Below are positions 33,102-46,327 of a stretch of 64,000 nucleotides of DNA, piece after piece. The notes beneath the pieces were generated by a model. The model ran no database searches. It was not told the origin of the DNA and saw nothing but the letters and a program-made list of their open reading frames with translations. Within the stretch, counting starts at the first letter, position 1. Each line of letters opens with the position of its first letter. The position numbers and the translations under genes were made by a program. The stretch is from Colias croceus. Taxonomy: Eukaryota > Arthropoda > Insecta > Lepidoptera > Pieridae. Where the stretch lies: NCBI RefSeq assembly GCF_905220415.1, contig NC_059542.1:8370001-8434000 (forward strand). Direction: 5' to 3'.

Positions 33102-36100
33102 CTGAAAAAAAACGAAACTTGATTCTTTTTGTTGTTCAAACTAAATGCAGTTAACAAACTGCAATCGCGTGTCAGTCGCACAATGGGATGAAACCTTAAA
33201 CGTAGATTGAGAGATACGGTCATTGTTGCGATAAATAAAACGTGGCGCCTGCATAATATATTAATGTTAAAAGCATTATAAGGTGTGGTTATGATAAATT
33301 ATTGTTTAACATCTCAATAAATAAATGTTTAGTGAAAACTTCTTCGAATTTAGAAATTGAAGATTTTTAACGGATTTTATTCAGTATATTGTTTTCCCGA
33401 CGTTACGCACTTTGCAGGGGGAAACGTTGGGAATAATGTAATAATTAATAACAGTAAATACAGTAATATAATGAATAAATCGCGTTAAAAATCTTTAGTT
33501 TCTTCGAATTTATTGAGTCAGTCAATAAAATTATTTCTTATACGTAGATGAGATTAAACAAAACTTATAACAAGTTCATTTGAGCAAATCAATAAACGTA
33601 TGCATTCATTGGGAAGAATGCTCTAGCAACCCTCTTGTAAATACCCTCATAGAAATAAACGCTGACACTGCTTCCGCCAAACATCATCATTAGAGATATA
33701 TTTTATTTTAATTTATTGTCCATAAGTGGGTGTGATATATTAAAGAAGAGACAAGTGATAACCCTGCGGGTAAACATTTATATATCGACAATTGGCTAAA
33801 TGGATTTTCAAATATTAGATTTATGGATATTTAACAGACCGCAACATTTGTTATTTGAAAATTTTGGTGATAATTTATCAACCATTAACCAGATTAGTTA
33901 TATGAATCTTTTATTTCGAAGTTCTACGTCTCTTATGGTTGTGAATCCATTAGCATAGGGGTCAAGAACATATCCTTATACCGAATATTATGATATTAAT
34001 ACCAAAAACGTACATAATAAATTATGGGACAACAGGTTGATGTTGAACTTACATAATCCATATAGAGAGCTTTTGATACTAACGAATATTGCAATATTCT
34101 TTTATTTCTCAACTCGGAAGCCATTCGAAGCATCTAACACTAACGGAATGACTTAAATCCAGGGCATTTTAATCATTACAAAGATACGATTGAGTAACAA
34201 ATTACCTAACTTGGTTTCACTTGTAGGCAAATAGGGATTCAATTAATGGATGTAACATGTTGAAACGATTGATGTTATATCAATATGTAGCTACTGTTCA
34301 TTACAGTCAAATGTTCATTTCACATTACCTTGAAAACTGCCTATTACTTTTTATTACCACTTTGAAGTACACGTGAAAATATTACGCATAAAATAGGTAT
34401 ATGATTCAAAAGTAATAAATATTCATCTGATACTTCTTGTTTACTAAATATCGCTGCTATACATTTCAAAGTTTTTAACTGTATAATTATGATAATATTT
34501 CCAAAGAAACTATTATATTCCAAATATAGGTAAGTAGATAAACTTTAATGACGTGCTTTGTAGCTTATAAGAAAGTTCTCGGACAATAGAACTTATCAAC
34601 GAGTATAGACACTAACGAAATGGGAAGAAAAGTGAAACCTTAATAACAACAATTGTTAATACAAACTACAAGAGATGCGTAGTCGTTGAAATAACCCGCA
34701 TGTGATGTTACGCAACATTACATAAGCTTTTCAACGACTGCATCGTGTGAAGATGCTCGCTGTTTATTGACAATCTTGTTACGATTTGCAACTACATCGT
34801 TACTAAGTATTTGAGAATGAGTTATGAAATTTCAGTATCAAATTGTCTCCTCGCTTAGTAGGTATATTAAAGAAATTAATCTATGGAATTCTGCTTATAT
34901 ATCGTGTTTATAACCTTCCCTCAATATAAAATCTCTCTGTTGAACATAGAGACCTATAGGAAATTAATATAGTGTTAGATTTATGGAATAAATATACTAG
35001 TTCATTAGCCTTCTGTACTCTGGCCGACCTAGATTATTTATTTTATTGGACCACGTTATTACCACTGCAACTGGTCCAAAAGCTCTGTTTACAGTTCAAA
35101 AACATTTTATGATACACTTAACCCTCACATTTTATTAGTGATTTTTTTGAAATATCGATATTTTGATGTATCGATGTTACAAAAAGAACAGAAAAATTAT
35201 AAAAATGAGAAATAGCGTTGAATAGTTCATTTCAAAATATACGACGGATACATAAATACATAAAACCATCTCAATATTTATGAAGAACTTTCATTAGTGC
35301 AACCAAGTCAGAGCGGTCTACAATAAGACAGACCTATTAACTAATAAACACAGCCTACGCGGATTTCAAGATCATTATCGTCTGAATATTGAAGTGGGTG
35401 TGTATTTTGACGAACGATCGTGAATATCATAATAGTGCACTCAAGTTGAAGGTTCGTTTGTTGTAAAATCGAGATGAATTATTAAACTTGAAAATGTAAT
35501 AGACCGTTTCTCAAGATCATTACTATTTAATTATCAGTACATAATAGTCTTCATATAATTATTATATACAAACTTCAGTAGACGAAATGTTTAAATGAAA
35601 AATTAATTTAAATACCTCACTGGGTACAGACGTTTAGCAAATCAGACCCTCTCTCTTAAATCTCACTTTTAAGAATATCCTTAAATATACATATAATTAA
35701 TTTCTATAGGTATCTTGATCTTAAATTTTTGGTAAAAGGATGAAATTCGTTTGCTCCCCTAGCTAACATCAAAACTCGCTAACATAACTCTCTTTTTCAT
35801 TCCCATGGACCTTTTCAAATGAACAGTTACAGTACAAGACAATGAACAAGATCCATTACGACAACAATAGAAGTCGAGCAGTGCCCCAAGCGATTTACCG
35901 AAACATCGCCAATCACGTGGTCCGATCGCATACGAGTATCGTCTAATTAAATAACGATTAATTGCATATATTTCACTCGAGATCACGACACGCTGAGTGA
36001 TCGTAGAATAGTCTTTCCTCGTTATTCCATGTGGGCTCTGATTGCAGATAACGTCACAGCCGGGAAGATTGATTCACCGCGGTTTAAACGATTTGAATAT

Positions 36101-39100
36101 CCACCGCACGTGCCGCTCTGATCGCGCCGGAACAAGATACAATTTCATCCGAGAAATAACAATAAATCACCTTTCTTCTGTGTCGACACTTTCGGGATGC
36201 GACTTGAAATGGGAGGCTAATTTGAATAACACGTAAGGTGTCACATTTTAGTAGCGAGGCCGTTTCTGGACTCTTGCCTCTACATTTCTAATGAGACCAC
36301 ACATGTCGCGTTCTCTAATGTAATCATAATTGATTTATGTAATTATGCTATCAAAATACACAGTGTATATGAACATTTAATGGATTTTATAAGATTTGAT
36401 AACATCGTCGGACACATAATAAGCATAACAGCTGTTGCGAGACATTTTATACTACCATTTAGAACATTATAAATTTATAAAGATTATCTTAAACAGTTTT
36501 AAACGTGACGTAATGAGTTTTTAAATTTGTACAACTTTGTTTATTTGTTCTCATGTTCAACTGCATCCAGATCGCAACGTCTGTTTAGCCAATTTATTTA
36601 AATTCGAAATTAGACATCAAACTGGAACAAGGACTAGCCGAAACAAACAAGAAGAAATCTCATAGCTCTATTTAAGAGATAGATTCTCCTTAAGTATTTG
36701 AGTTATGCGGTGTTTGTCTAATAGCCGTGGCCGCACCCTATAGGTATTGTTCATACTTGTAGCTAGAGCATGCCTCATCACATTTGCATGCGTGCGGCTG
36801 AGGCACGATTGTCCTTCGCCTTTTCACTCATTGTCACTCGGTATGCAAACACCTCACCGCGCTAACTGTTCAAGAATAATGTAAACGGCCTAAAGGTTAA
36901 TAACTTGCATCTTTTCTAAACATTATTCCTTTGAAGAAAGAAAACGGACTGTATAATTTCTTACGGTATATTAAGGCATCTGCTGTTCCTACTCACGGAT
37001 ACATCGATGGGTGTGTTCATACTTGGAGTTAGGTTACACTATGTAAACATATATAAAATTTACAATTGAAGTTTTAGAAACTTATTTAAAACTACAGTTA
37101 GTTTATTTATTATCATAGTGTCATTGAAAATATATAGCTTCATTCGTAAAAATGCAATTCAATAAAATAAATAACATGCCTCGCACATATTTTTACATAC
37201 AAATTCATCAATAAACGTCTATAAATGAATAAATAAATTGTCGGCGTCTATCAATTTAAGAGGCGTTATTTAAACCCACGCCAAAAAAATAGCTCGTCAC
37301 ATGTATTCCTTTAAAATTCTGGTTAAACCTGCACACCATCAACGTGTTCTCAAAAATAAATTGATACATTACCATAAAATTGAGTATGAATTCATTACCG
37401 AGTACCGATATATTGGACTGATTTGAAAGTGTCTTGTATTTGTGTATACGGTAATGAGGGCAAACAATAGTAAGGCGTTTGAGAAACATTGCCACCCATG
37501 CGCCTAACGGGTTGTCAGAGCATGTGGTCAAAATCACCGCGGGATGTCGCTTTCGACTTTTCTTGTCCCATCCGAAACAGACAAGACCGCTGTCGGCATT
37601 GTTTTCTCAGTATACGCTTTCATTCGTCACGATCTAGCATTCAATTCTGGGAGCATTTAACAAGAGGGAAATAACAGCGAGTGTTGTATGCGTCCGCGTT
37701 TTCTAAAAGTTCTTGCGTGCAGTGCAATATGTAACAATAGCGAGGTATGAATAAATTATAATGAAATGCCATCGAACGGCATATGACGAACACTGAAAAC
37801 TACCTTATAATATATGTACAAACAAGCGAGCTTCAAAAACACGTCTAGGATAATCGTCCGTGATCCGTTGGAAATGTTCCAAGTAGAATACTGTAAAATT
37901 AATTTGGTTTATCTTCCTTTGACATTTGTCCGATACGTTATAAAAGCTAACGGAACCACCACGAAATAATCCTAAAGAATTACTTTAATCTGTCTTAAAC
38001 GTATCACAAATCGTTTATCACGTCGTTTGTAGTGGTGGTTATGTCAGTCAACTTTCCTTATACGAGTTTTATAAATAATTGAATTAATTATAGTAATATT
38101 TTGATGTGTCCAAATTGGTTCGAAAAATAACAATGAGATCCTTTGTATTGTCAGTATATCTTTTCTACGCAACCCGGATTTATCAATCGATTCGACAATT
38201 TTCCTTATCGCGGTGAATCATAACTCGCATGCTTTTGTAGTACGGCTCCCTTGCAAGGGAATAAATCGGTTGCAAACTCAGAGCATGTCCAACGGATACA
38301 TGCTGTCCGCATTACAATTTACTATTGCACTTGTTACTGACGGAACATCACGTCTCCGCCAGTGACTGTAATTTACGCGATAATTTCCACGCATAATGGA
38401 GGCGTCGATAGCTCACTCCAAATTACTGCTCTTGTATTTTGTAGCAATTTTAAACAAACTATAATTTTCGAGGCTAGTCAGTTTTATATTTCCTGGAACC
38501 GCAATTGCTTGCACTGGATACTAGTTTTTCAAAACCTTGCATGTGAACTACAATCTGTTTTTTTACTACTGGCATTATTATCTTCTTTACTCACTAAACT
38601 ATTCAACTATGTTTTAAATAATAATGTTATTATCCGAATACAAAAATAAATATAAATAAAATATTGATATAACAGATTTTTTCATATTGGTTAACAATAT
38701 GTATAGTAAGTAAATGATTACAAGGACTTTTGTTACTTTAGTTTCAATAGTATACATTGTGAACACATGAAGACATTTGGCTTGGTCGCTATTCGACCAT
38801 TTAACAATCATCAGCAAGACTAAATATTTAGTCTAGACTTATTGCAGTGTCAACGACAATGTTTATTTTTGTATATCGAGTGCGAGATATAACGGCGGTG
38901 AAATGCATTTGTGCAGGCGAGCGACATTAGGATCGTGATCGCACCTGGCTGTGTGCGCGCGTCGTCATCAGGTCTGACACGACGGCTTCTAGGAATCGTG
39001 TCTGTACAATGCCCAGCCGAATGACGATACGCAAAAGTAATGCATTCCCATTAACATCCCGTATCCAATTACCGCTTCATCCTGCAGCTGCATACCTCTA

Positions 39101-40284
39101 CATTACTTTCAAGCTCCAGTAACCAATTGTTGCCGAAATACTTGAGAAAGTTTCAATGCAAAACAATGGCATGTCAGATCCTAATCAATGACTCAAGTGT
39201 GACCCGAAAATGTCAACCCACGTATTTAATTAAGAATAGACTGCAGGTCTAGGCTATCAATGGTACAATGATAACTCTACATCACGACCCGTTAAGTGCA
39301 AACGTGTCTTGCACGCCCAAATATTTATTTGGTATGACTAATACACCGTATAATTATAGTATTTATGACGGCTCAGATTTTACGAACATGCAAGACCTAT
39401 TTATATAAGAAGCATGGGTCATACGGTTCACTTGCTGTGGGATTATGAAATCTGGGTGCTTTTCTAAAATCAAAATCTGTACGCTTGATCTTAAAATTAC
39501 CATAATAAAATTAAGCTAGCATTAGGTACCTCGAATTTACGGATATCAAAATTATTCTAAGAAATAATCACATTTAATGGGTCGTAGAATTTCTTGGAAG
39601 CCGTTAAAATAATTGGTATCGGAAGGGAGTCTAAGCTACGCCGAGAAATTCTGGTATTTTTGGTTAAAGGATGGTTGTTCCATTCGAATGACTGTGCTAT
39701 AACTACGTATTATTAGATCAAAATTCATATTCCGTCGTAAAAATAACTGTTCAACTGTCATTTAAAAGTATTCAAATTAAATTCTTTTGAATATAATATG
39801 ATACTTATTATTGATTACGCGACGCATGTAATACGTGGGAGCAATGTTCAATGAACATGTCCCAGAGCGATATGATGCGCCGAAACAGGTTTGCACGTCT
39901 GGAACAGTGTTTGCGGTCGCAGCCACAACGGTAGAGGATGTCTACGCTTCAGCGGACCTGAAAGCCAACCGCTCGTCTTCTGAGTCAACAAGCGTGACCT
40001 ACCCGACGCCCTCACTTACGGGACTGAACGTGACAACATAACCCGGGAAGACAATCGTATCGAATAACTCACAGGATGCGGCACAGACACAATAGCTTAC
40101 GACACATCGATAAAGGAGGGTAATGCTGCGAAAACGCGTACATTTAAGGTACGCCTATGACAATTCTGTATTCAGAAGTCACGTACGATATTTCTAATCC
40201 TGGTCGTGCTAAATTCCTATTACTTTGTAATGACCTCGTTGAATGCTCGCCCTACGTCTATCCGTTTGTAAGCCGTGTGCCGTA
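33102..40284. other. Gene-free stretch (upstream of the visible GOPC exons)
   Basis: No exon with a family match on either strand. It could be a large GOPC intron or intergenic DNA. ORFs at 35759-35986, 36042-36236, 37256-37674, 38362-38649 and 39835-40041 lack recognisable domains. Patches of higher GC at about 36010-36250, 38150-38350 and 39840-40060 stand out from the AT-rich background and could be regulatory. Confidence 0.5.
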
Positions 40285-40590
40285 TCTATACATATAATAA
40301 AATCGTAGGAAAGTCAAACCTGTACATTGAATATTTTTTTAAAAGAATACATAATCCATGATCTATAATCGATATAGAAGCCAAAAACATAGTTTTTAGA
40401 ATTTTTGTCTGTTTGTCTGTTTGTCGGTTTGTCTGTTTGTCTGTTTGTCTGTATATTTGTCCGAGCTAATCTCGAAAAGTACCGCATAGATTGACTTCAA
40501 ATTTTGCATGAATATTACTAACAGGTCGGGTGAGGCTTTTATATACACATTATCATGCTATCACCTCCGGGGGAGGAGCTGTGAACCTTT
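40285..40590 (+). mobile_element. Helitron-like element, 3' end missing
   Basis: Starts TCTATACATATAATAAAATC after A40284 and carries a (GTCTGTTT)n tract at about 40405-40452; related to 56675-57152. No CTAG end found. Confidence 0.6.
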
Positions 40591-40971
40591 ATTTTTCTAA
40601 CGTATTCCATGTATTACACAGCGTACAATCTAAAGACTCATGTTTAAATGTAGTTTTTGGGTAAGCCACGCTATTATCTAGCTTTACACTATAAAACTAC
40701 GTCATTTACGTAATTTTGGCAGAGAAACAGTTTAATGAATCTTAGTAGTATAAAGACAAATTTGAAACAGCGCCATCTATGAGACTTCATTAAAATCAAA
40801 TCAATTTACATGTTTAACGCTTCTTGCAAATTTATAATTAAAAATTAAATAATATGATGTTGGTGGGGTTTTTAATTGTACTTATTTATTTAATTTTTTA
40901 ACCCATGTCTTCCCAGAGTCCACTTCAGGTGCTTATATTTTATACAAGTGAGGGTAGATGTTTATTATTTG

Positions 40972-41427
40972 ATGTCAAACAAGACACTATTAACAGTTAA
41001 TTGTGACATTTTAAAAAATCCTTCTTGCGTTCCCACAAAAGGTAAGTTGTAGCTTTTATATTTATTCTTTATTAATTAATTATAAAGTTAGACTCGTGTT
41101 TTTAATTAGAATTGAAGATACGACAAAATAAGAAAATGATGAAATTTTATTTTTATGTATAACTTTTACAAGACGCCCAAAGAAGGTCACTTTAGTTCTT
41201 GATAGAATTTTATTTGTTAGTAGCTTTTTAATAAAATTAGGTTAAGTAATCTTTTCATTTTTTTATTTACAGATTCAATGTTCATAAAAATTAACGATTT
41301 GCATGAGGATGTAGTAGAAATAAGTATCCTGGCGCGTGGTCAATTGTTGACTAAAGTTAATTTCCAACGTATGGTACAATCATTGGAAGAATCTTGGGTA
41401 ATTTTAGAGGATATTTTTCGGGAATGA
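40972..41427 (+). CDS. Possible small two-exon gene, 74 residues (unrecognised)
   Basis: ATG at 40972, exon 1 to 41041 with a perfect donor (AAAG|GTAAGT), acceptor TTTATTTACAG and exon 2 at 41273-41427 with stop TGA. The joined frame starts MSNKTLLTVNCDILKN and ends SWVILEDIFRE. No signal peptide, membrane span or known motif is visible; it may be the 3' part of a longer gene, since the frame stays open upstream of the ATG. The splice signals are the main support. It could also be a relic of a mobile element. Confidence 0.3.
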
Positions 41428-42543
41428 GAAAAGGGGCAGCCAACCACGTATCAGCGTGCGTGCGTGAGAATCTACCTACGTTTTAGTACCAAAAAAAATG
41501 TTATTTTGAAACGTAAATATTGCACTCACAACTACAGCTGTACAAGTATGATTTTTAATCGTGCTTTACTGTCATCTGATTGTTTTATTATCGTTATGGC
41601 TATCGCGGTACAGATCGTACTGGGATCAGAGTACATATTATTTATCAATTGGTGTGGTAATATACGTACCACACCAAGTAAAATATTTACAATCATACCA
41701 AATGGATTAACACGGTATGTACATAAGGCGGTCTTATCGCTTACTAGCGATCTCTTCCAGACTGCCCAAGGTAAGAGATAAAGAATTATACTCATGATCC
41801 AGCAATTTTCAACCGAAAAAGAAGTTTTTCTGTAATTGGTAGTTGTTTCATTTATTTATTTTAAATACCTAATTTTACTTTTATATTTGCCCATTTGCAT
41901 TACATTCAGCTTCCATAAAACTTATAAAATTTTTATGTTTATTTCTGTCTAATATAAATACTCTTTTTTAGATATAAATAACAAAAACAACTTTTTTATT
42001 AAAATTTAGTACCTTGGGAAGATATTATCTATGTGTTAATAGAACAATACATAAAGGAAATTATGTTACGATTTTATACAATGAAAATATGTAAAAAAAT
42101 ATTAGCAGGTGTAATTATTAAATTGATCCCGAACCCAAAACTGTAGTTAATTTTTTTGTCATTTAGTGTTTAATTCATGTCAATTGGTTCATTAATAAAA
42201 AAAAATATGATCATTTAAATAATCACGGCGAACATTTGCTAAGGCATTCATGTACAAGGTGTAATCGTTCAGTGTGCACAGGCGATTTTTTTTTGTAAGT
42301 ATTACAGATAACAAAAAACTTTAAACTGATATCGAAAGTACTAAACCTAATAATGGCCGTAATCATTTTTTTTAAATAAATCGAGAAATATAAAAAAAAA
42401 TATCTTTAAACCTTCCCATACATTAAGTACATAATATGAAATATGAATATCCCATATACATTTAATATGAAAGATTTTAGCTTTCTTTTTCTTTTTTTGG
42501 TTGTCTGCTTTAATTACTTCGCAAATTTGAAGTGCCACGCTCT

Positions 42544-42845
42544 TTCCGGACATTTTCACGCATTTTCCGGATATTTTCCGGGCATTTTATGGGCATCTCT
42601 CAGGCATTTTCCGGGGATTTTCCAGGCATTTTCCACGCTTTTTCCGGATATTTTCCAGACATTTCCCTGGCATTTTCCGGAGATTTTTCAGGCATTTTCC
42701 ACGCTTTTCCCGAACATTTTCACGCATTTTCCGGATATTTTCCGGGTATTTCCCGGACATTTTCACACATTTTCCGGGGGATTTTCCAGATATTTTACAG
42801 GCATTTTCCGGGGATATCCGGAAAATGCCCTGGATTTCCGGAAAG
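42544..42845. repeat. 12-bp minisatellite (CATTTTCCGGGN-type)
   Basis: About 24 degenerate 11-12-bp units of ATTTTCCGG with variants (CACG, CAGG, GGGG). A longer block (CAGGCATTTTCCACGCTTTT) recurs at about 42622 and 42690, suggesting higher-order repeats. The array ends in an inverted copy (GCATTTTCCGG, then CCGGAAAATGC) near 42811-42838. The open frames across it result from the 12-bp period. Confidence 0.9.
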
Positions 42846-42949
42846 TACTTAAGTTTTTTAGCTTAGATTAGTAATAAATTCTATTGACAATTCTATGAAT
42901 TGTTTATGGTAGTACGTGTTTACTAAATAATTGTTTGTAAAGTAGTAAC

Positions 42950-43463
42950 TGTGGGGTGCGTGATAATGGATAGGTATTAATTACACTAGGTACAGTACCT
43001 TTTGTGATGCACAAATAACCACACACTCACAGTTTTAACGTTTATTACTCCACATAGAAGGAGAGAGACAATTATCAGATACAAGCAACACTTTGGACAT
43101 GAAAATACAAGAACAAAAAAGACACTGACTAGATGCGCATTCGGTAACTAAGATCGAACTGTTAGTTTTAAATTGTTAAGAAACTTGAATGCAAAATATT
43201 ACGATCTACCCGCTGGATCCGTGATAATTTAGTCGCGGCACGCATACTACGCAAATACCGCGACTATGTCATAAAATAATAAATATTATAATTATTTTGT
43301 ATGAGTGTAATGTATGTCTGTATTTCTTGTGATTTTGTGTAATGAATGTTTGTGTTATAATTAAATACGAATATAAATATGAAATAAAATATTTAAATAC
43401 TTGTTGTGTGTAATAAATACGTATGATAAAATACATACACTAAAATATTGTGTGTTAGCCACA
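42950..43463 (-). repeat. 3' LTR of the Gypsy-class element
   Basis: Identical to 46328-46841 at a constant offset of 3378. Lies directly after the purine tract. Confidence 0.95.
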
Positions 43464-43790
43464 TCACTCCCCTCCAGAGACCGGGTTAAGGGCGATAAAA
43501 GTCTGGGAAGTGAACTCTCCTCCCAGAGCGAGTGGTATATGCCACGGGAGCACTGGGAAGAGGTAGGGGAGGACTGGGAGGTGGAAGAGCGGGAGAAGGA
43601 AGGTTTTCAGGAGAAGACGACAGTAAATAGGCTGGCTTCAGGCGGTCTATGCTTACCGTCGTTGACTTTCCTTTTAATTTAATTTTGAAGAATTTGTGAT
43701 CTCTTGAAATGACCTCGTATGGTCCTGAATATGCGGGTTGTAAGGAGCCACGCAGTGCGTCTTCCCTAAGGAATACGTGACTACATGTGG

Positions 43791-44410
43791 CTAAATCTTT
43801 GTAGATAAATATTTTTTCTTGCCATGATGCTGAGTTGGTACAGGACGAATATTCCGGGCAAAATTCGTCAACCGAGCTGATAAGTCAGTGATATCGGTAG
43901 TGTAAGACGATGTGTCGTGACCAAAAAATTCACCTGGTAGGCGAAGTGGTTCACCGAAAACCAGCTCAGCTGAGGAAGAGTGCAGATCCTCTTTTACAGC
44001 ACTTCTTATGCCGAGGAGCACGAGAGGTAGTGTTTCTACCCAGTTTGCGTCAGCGTGACAGATAATTGCAGCTTTCAATTGTCTGTGGAAGCGCTCCACC
44101 AAGCCGTTGCACTGCGGGTGATATGCCGTTGTCTTACGGTGATCGAAGCCGATAGACTTAGCGAGCCGCTGGAATAGGGCCGATTGAAATTGTGCACCGC
44201 GGTCAGTAACGACGTCGGTTGGACAACCATAGCGGGCTACCCAGCAGGACACAAAAGCTTTCGCGACGGTTTCTGCGGTGATGTCGGTAAGTGGTACAGC
44301 TTCCGGCCATCGCGTGAAGCGATCGACGGCTGTTAGGCAATACCGATAATCACCGCAAGGTGGTAAAGGGCCGATTAGGTCTATATGGACATGTTTGAAT
44401 CGCGCTGAAT
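43791..44410 (-). pseudogene. Retrotransposon integrase core fragment
   Basis: In a different frame from the RT fragment: HVHIDLIGPLPP, VVTDRGAQFQS and NGLVERFHRQLK carry the D,D,E residues of a retroviral-type integrase. The N-terminal HHCC part is missing. The frame closes near 43791. Confidence 0.85.
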
Positions 44411-45456
44411 ATCAGGAAGTCATCGAGATACGGATAACAGAAATCTAGGCCTCGTGTCAATTCATCGACAAATCTCTGAAAAGTTTGACCTGCGTTGCGA
44501 AGTCCGAAGGTCATGAAAGGAAATTCGTACAAACCGAAGGGTGTGGTGATTGCCGTCTTCGGGATATCGCCTTCAGAAACAGGAATCTGATTGTACGCCT
44601 TAACTAAATCGATGACAGAAAATATAGTACAACCAGACAGACAGTGTGAAAAGTCCTGTATGTGCCTGATTGGATACTTATCTGGTATCGTTCTTGCGTT
44701 GAGAAGTCTGTAGTCACCGCATGGACGCCATCCATTGTCCTTCTTCGATGCAAGGTGAAGCGGAGACGACCACGGGCTGTCAGATGGACGGGCTGTTCCG
44801 TTGGCTATCATAGCCTCAAATTCCTGCTTTGCTATTTTGAGTTTGTCAGGAGCCAAGCGTCTAGGGGAACAGGAAACGGGAGGGCCAGGGGTTGTGCGAA
44901 TGTGGTGTGTAGTGTTGTGTTTGACAATACCTGGAGTACCAGCGGGGCGTGTTAATTCTGGGTATTGCGCTAAAATTTTATGATAATTACTATCACCACC
45001 AGTTACAACCTTAACACTAGAAATATTACAATTAATCATATTACAATTTATTGCTGAGCTGCTGACATTGGTTAAGCCATCGATCAATTGTTTTTTACTT
45101 ACATCAACAATAATTCGGTAGTGTGAAAGAAAATCTACACCAATAATAGCTTTAGTGACGTCGGCTACAACAAAACGCCATGGAAAAACGCGACGTAAGC
45201 CTAAGTTAAGGTTTAATTGAATGTAACCGTAAGTATCGATGACGGAACCATTGGCAGCACACAGTTGGTAATTAGTTTTACATCGTTTTTCAGACACAGC
45301 AGTTATAGGGAAAACGCAAATATCACTACCGGTATCTATTAGATATTCAACATTTAGAGTGGGGTCCGTAATGAAAAGACGACTTGGGGAATTGGGGCAG
45401 TCGCTGGTCGCCATCACTGACTGCCGTGTGCATTTCCCGATGCCTTGAAGTCGCAT
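44350..45456 (-). pseudogene. Retrotransposon pol: protease and N-terminal reverse transcriptase, truncated
   Basis: Protease with DTGSD (active-site Asp) and IIGVDFLSHY, then reverse transcriptase blocks: WRPCGDYRLLN, FSVIDLVKAYNQIPV, FGLRNAGQTFQRFVD and the catalytic YLDD. Right after YLDDFLIFS (about 44410) the reading frame jumps into integrase DNA in the wrong frame and stops at 44350. RNase H and the integrase zinc finger are gone, so the element is not autonomous. Confidence 0.85.
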
Positions 45457-46289
45457 GGCTTAATGCATCTGTTAGCCTTTGTGCCATGTTTATTATGATA
45501 CCAGCAGATAGGGTAACGCCGGTAATTAGAGTGGGATCGTCGAGAAGAAGACCGTGGGCGATGGTGTGGAGAGGGACCTCTGCGCTCGCGAGGGCGGGAC
45601 CGGGAACTGCTTACTTGAGCGGACAGCGCGCTCACCTGGCGCGTCAGCTCCGCCACCTGGCGTGCCAGCTCGTCCATAGGTGATGTAGATGAAGATGCCG
45701 CCGCAACATGAGCGGTAGGGGCCGCGATGTCATTCACGCGATCAGCTAACTCAGCCAGAGCGTCCAGGGACAGCGTAGGTTGTGACGCCACGATCGGCTG
45801 CAATCCAGCAGGTAACCGGCTGGTCCAGATTGTTTTCAAAAAATCTTCTGGGATTTCGGGACCAGCCAGGTGCTGCAAATGCCGTAGAAATTGGGATGGC
45901 TTGCGTAGTCCCAGCTGCTCGTGCATCAACAGCTGTTTCACTTTATTTTCTCTGGATACGGACAATCTTTTAATTAATTCTGATTTTAATTTATTATAAT
46001 CAGCGGGGCCGGTAAGGATGTCTTCGACCTCGGCCGCATACTGCCGGTCCAATGTGGCCAATATGTGATAAAATTTTGTAGTATTGTCAGTTATGTTCAT
46101 TATAGCGAATTGTCCTTCAACTTGTGCAAACCATATTGCGGGTTTTTCTGGCCAGAAAGGTGGGATCCGTAAATTAACGGATGGTTGCTGGGCGGGCGAC
46201 ACGTGCGACGGTCGTTCCGCCATTTTGACGCACCTTCGCGCTTGAGTATTAACTCGATCAGCGTTGTCGGAATCGCTTGCACTAGACAT
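45414..46289 (-). CDS. Retrotransposon gag-like protein (291 residues)
   Basis: Starts MSSASDSDNADRVN 39 bp after the 5' LTR. The central part (IPPFWPEKPAIWFAQVEGQF; FLRHLQHLAG; LPAGLQPIVA) is typical of gag from insect Gypsy-class elements that lack a CCHC knuckle; the end CWYHNKHGTKANRC is a partial Cys/His motif. It overlaps the pol frame by about 43 bp, so pol would need a ribosomal frameshift. Confidence 0.85.
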   Translation of the reverse strand: MSSASDSDNADRVNTQARRCVKMAERPSHVSPAQQPSVNLRIPPFWPEKPAIWFAQVEGQFAIMNITDNTTKFYHILATLDRQYAAEVEDILTGPADYNKLKSELIKRLSVSRENKVKQLLMHEQLGLRKPSQFLRHLQHLAGPEIPEDFLKTIWTSRLPAGLQPIVASQPTLSLDALAELADRVNDIAAPTAHVAAASSSTSPMDELARQVAELTRQVSALSAQVSSSRSRPRERRGPSPHHRPRSSSRRSHSNYRRYPICWYHNKHGTKANRCIKPCDFKASGNAHGSQ

Positions 46290-46327
46290 AGTTTTTATTT
46301 AAATAGTGTTCAGAGGGGTCACCAATT

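Noticed and set aside
39835..40041. 68-codon plus-strand ORF in a GC-richer patch
   Set aside because: No ATG near the start of the frame, no domain, no splice context; kept only as part of a possible regulatory patch.
41464..41795. Overlapping ORFs of 105 (+) and 87 (-) codons
   Set aside because: No domain, no compositional shift and no splice support on either strand.
42443..42871. 142-codon Phe/Pro/His-rich ORF
   Set aside because: It is the translation of a 12-bp minisatellite; the second frame is open for the same reason.
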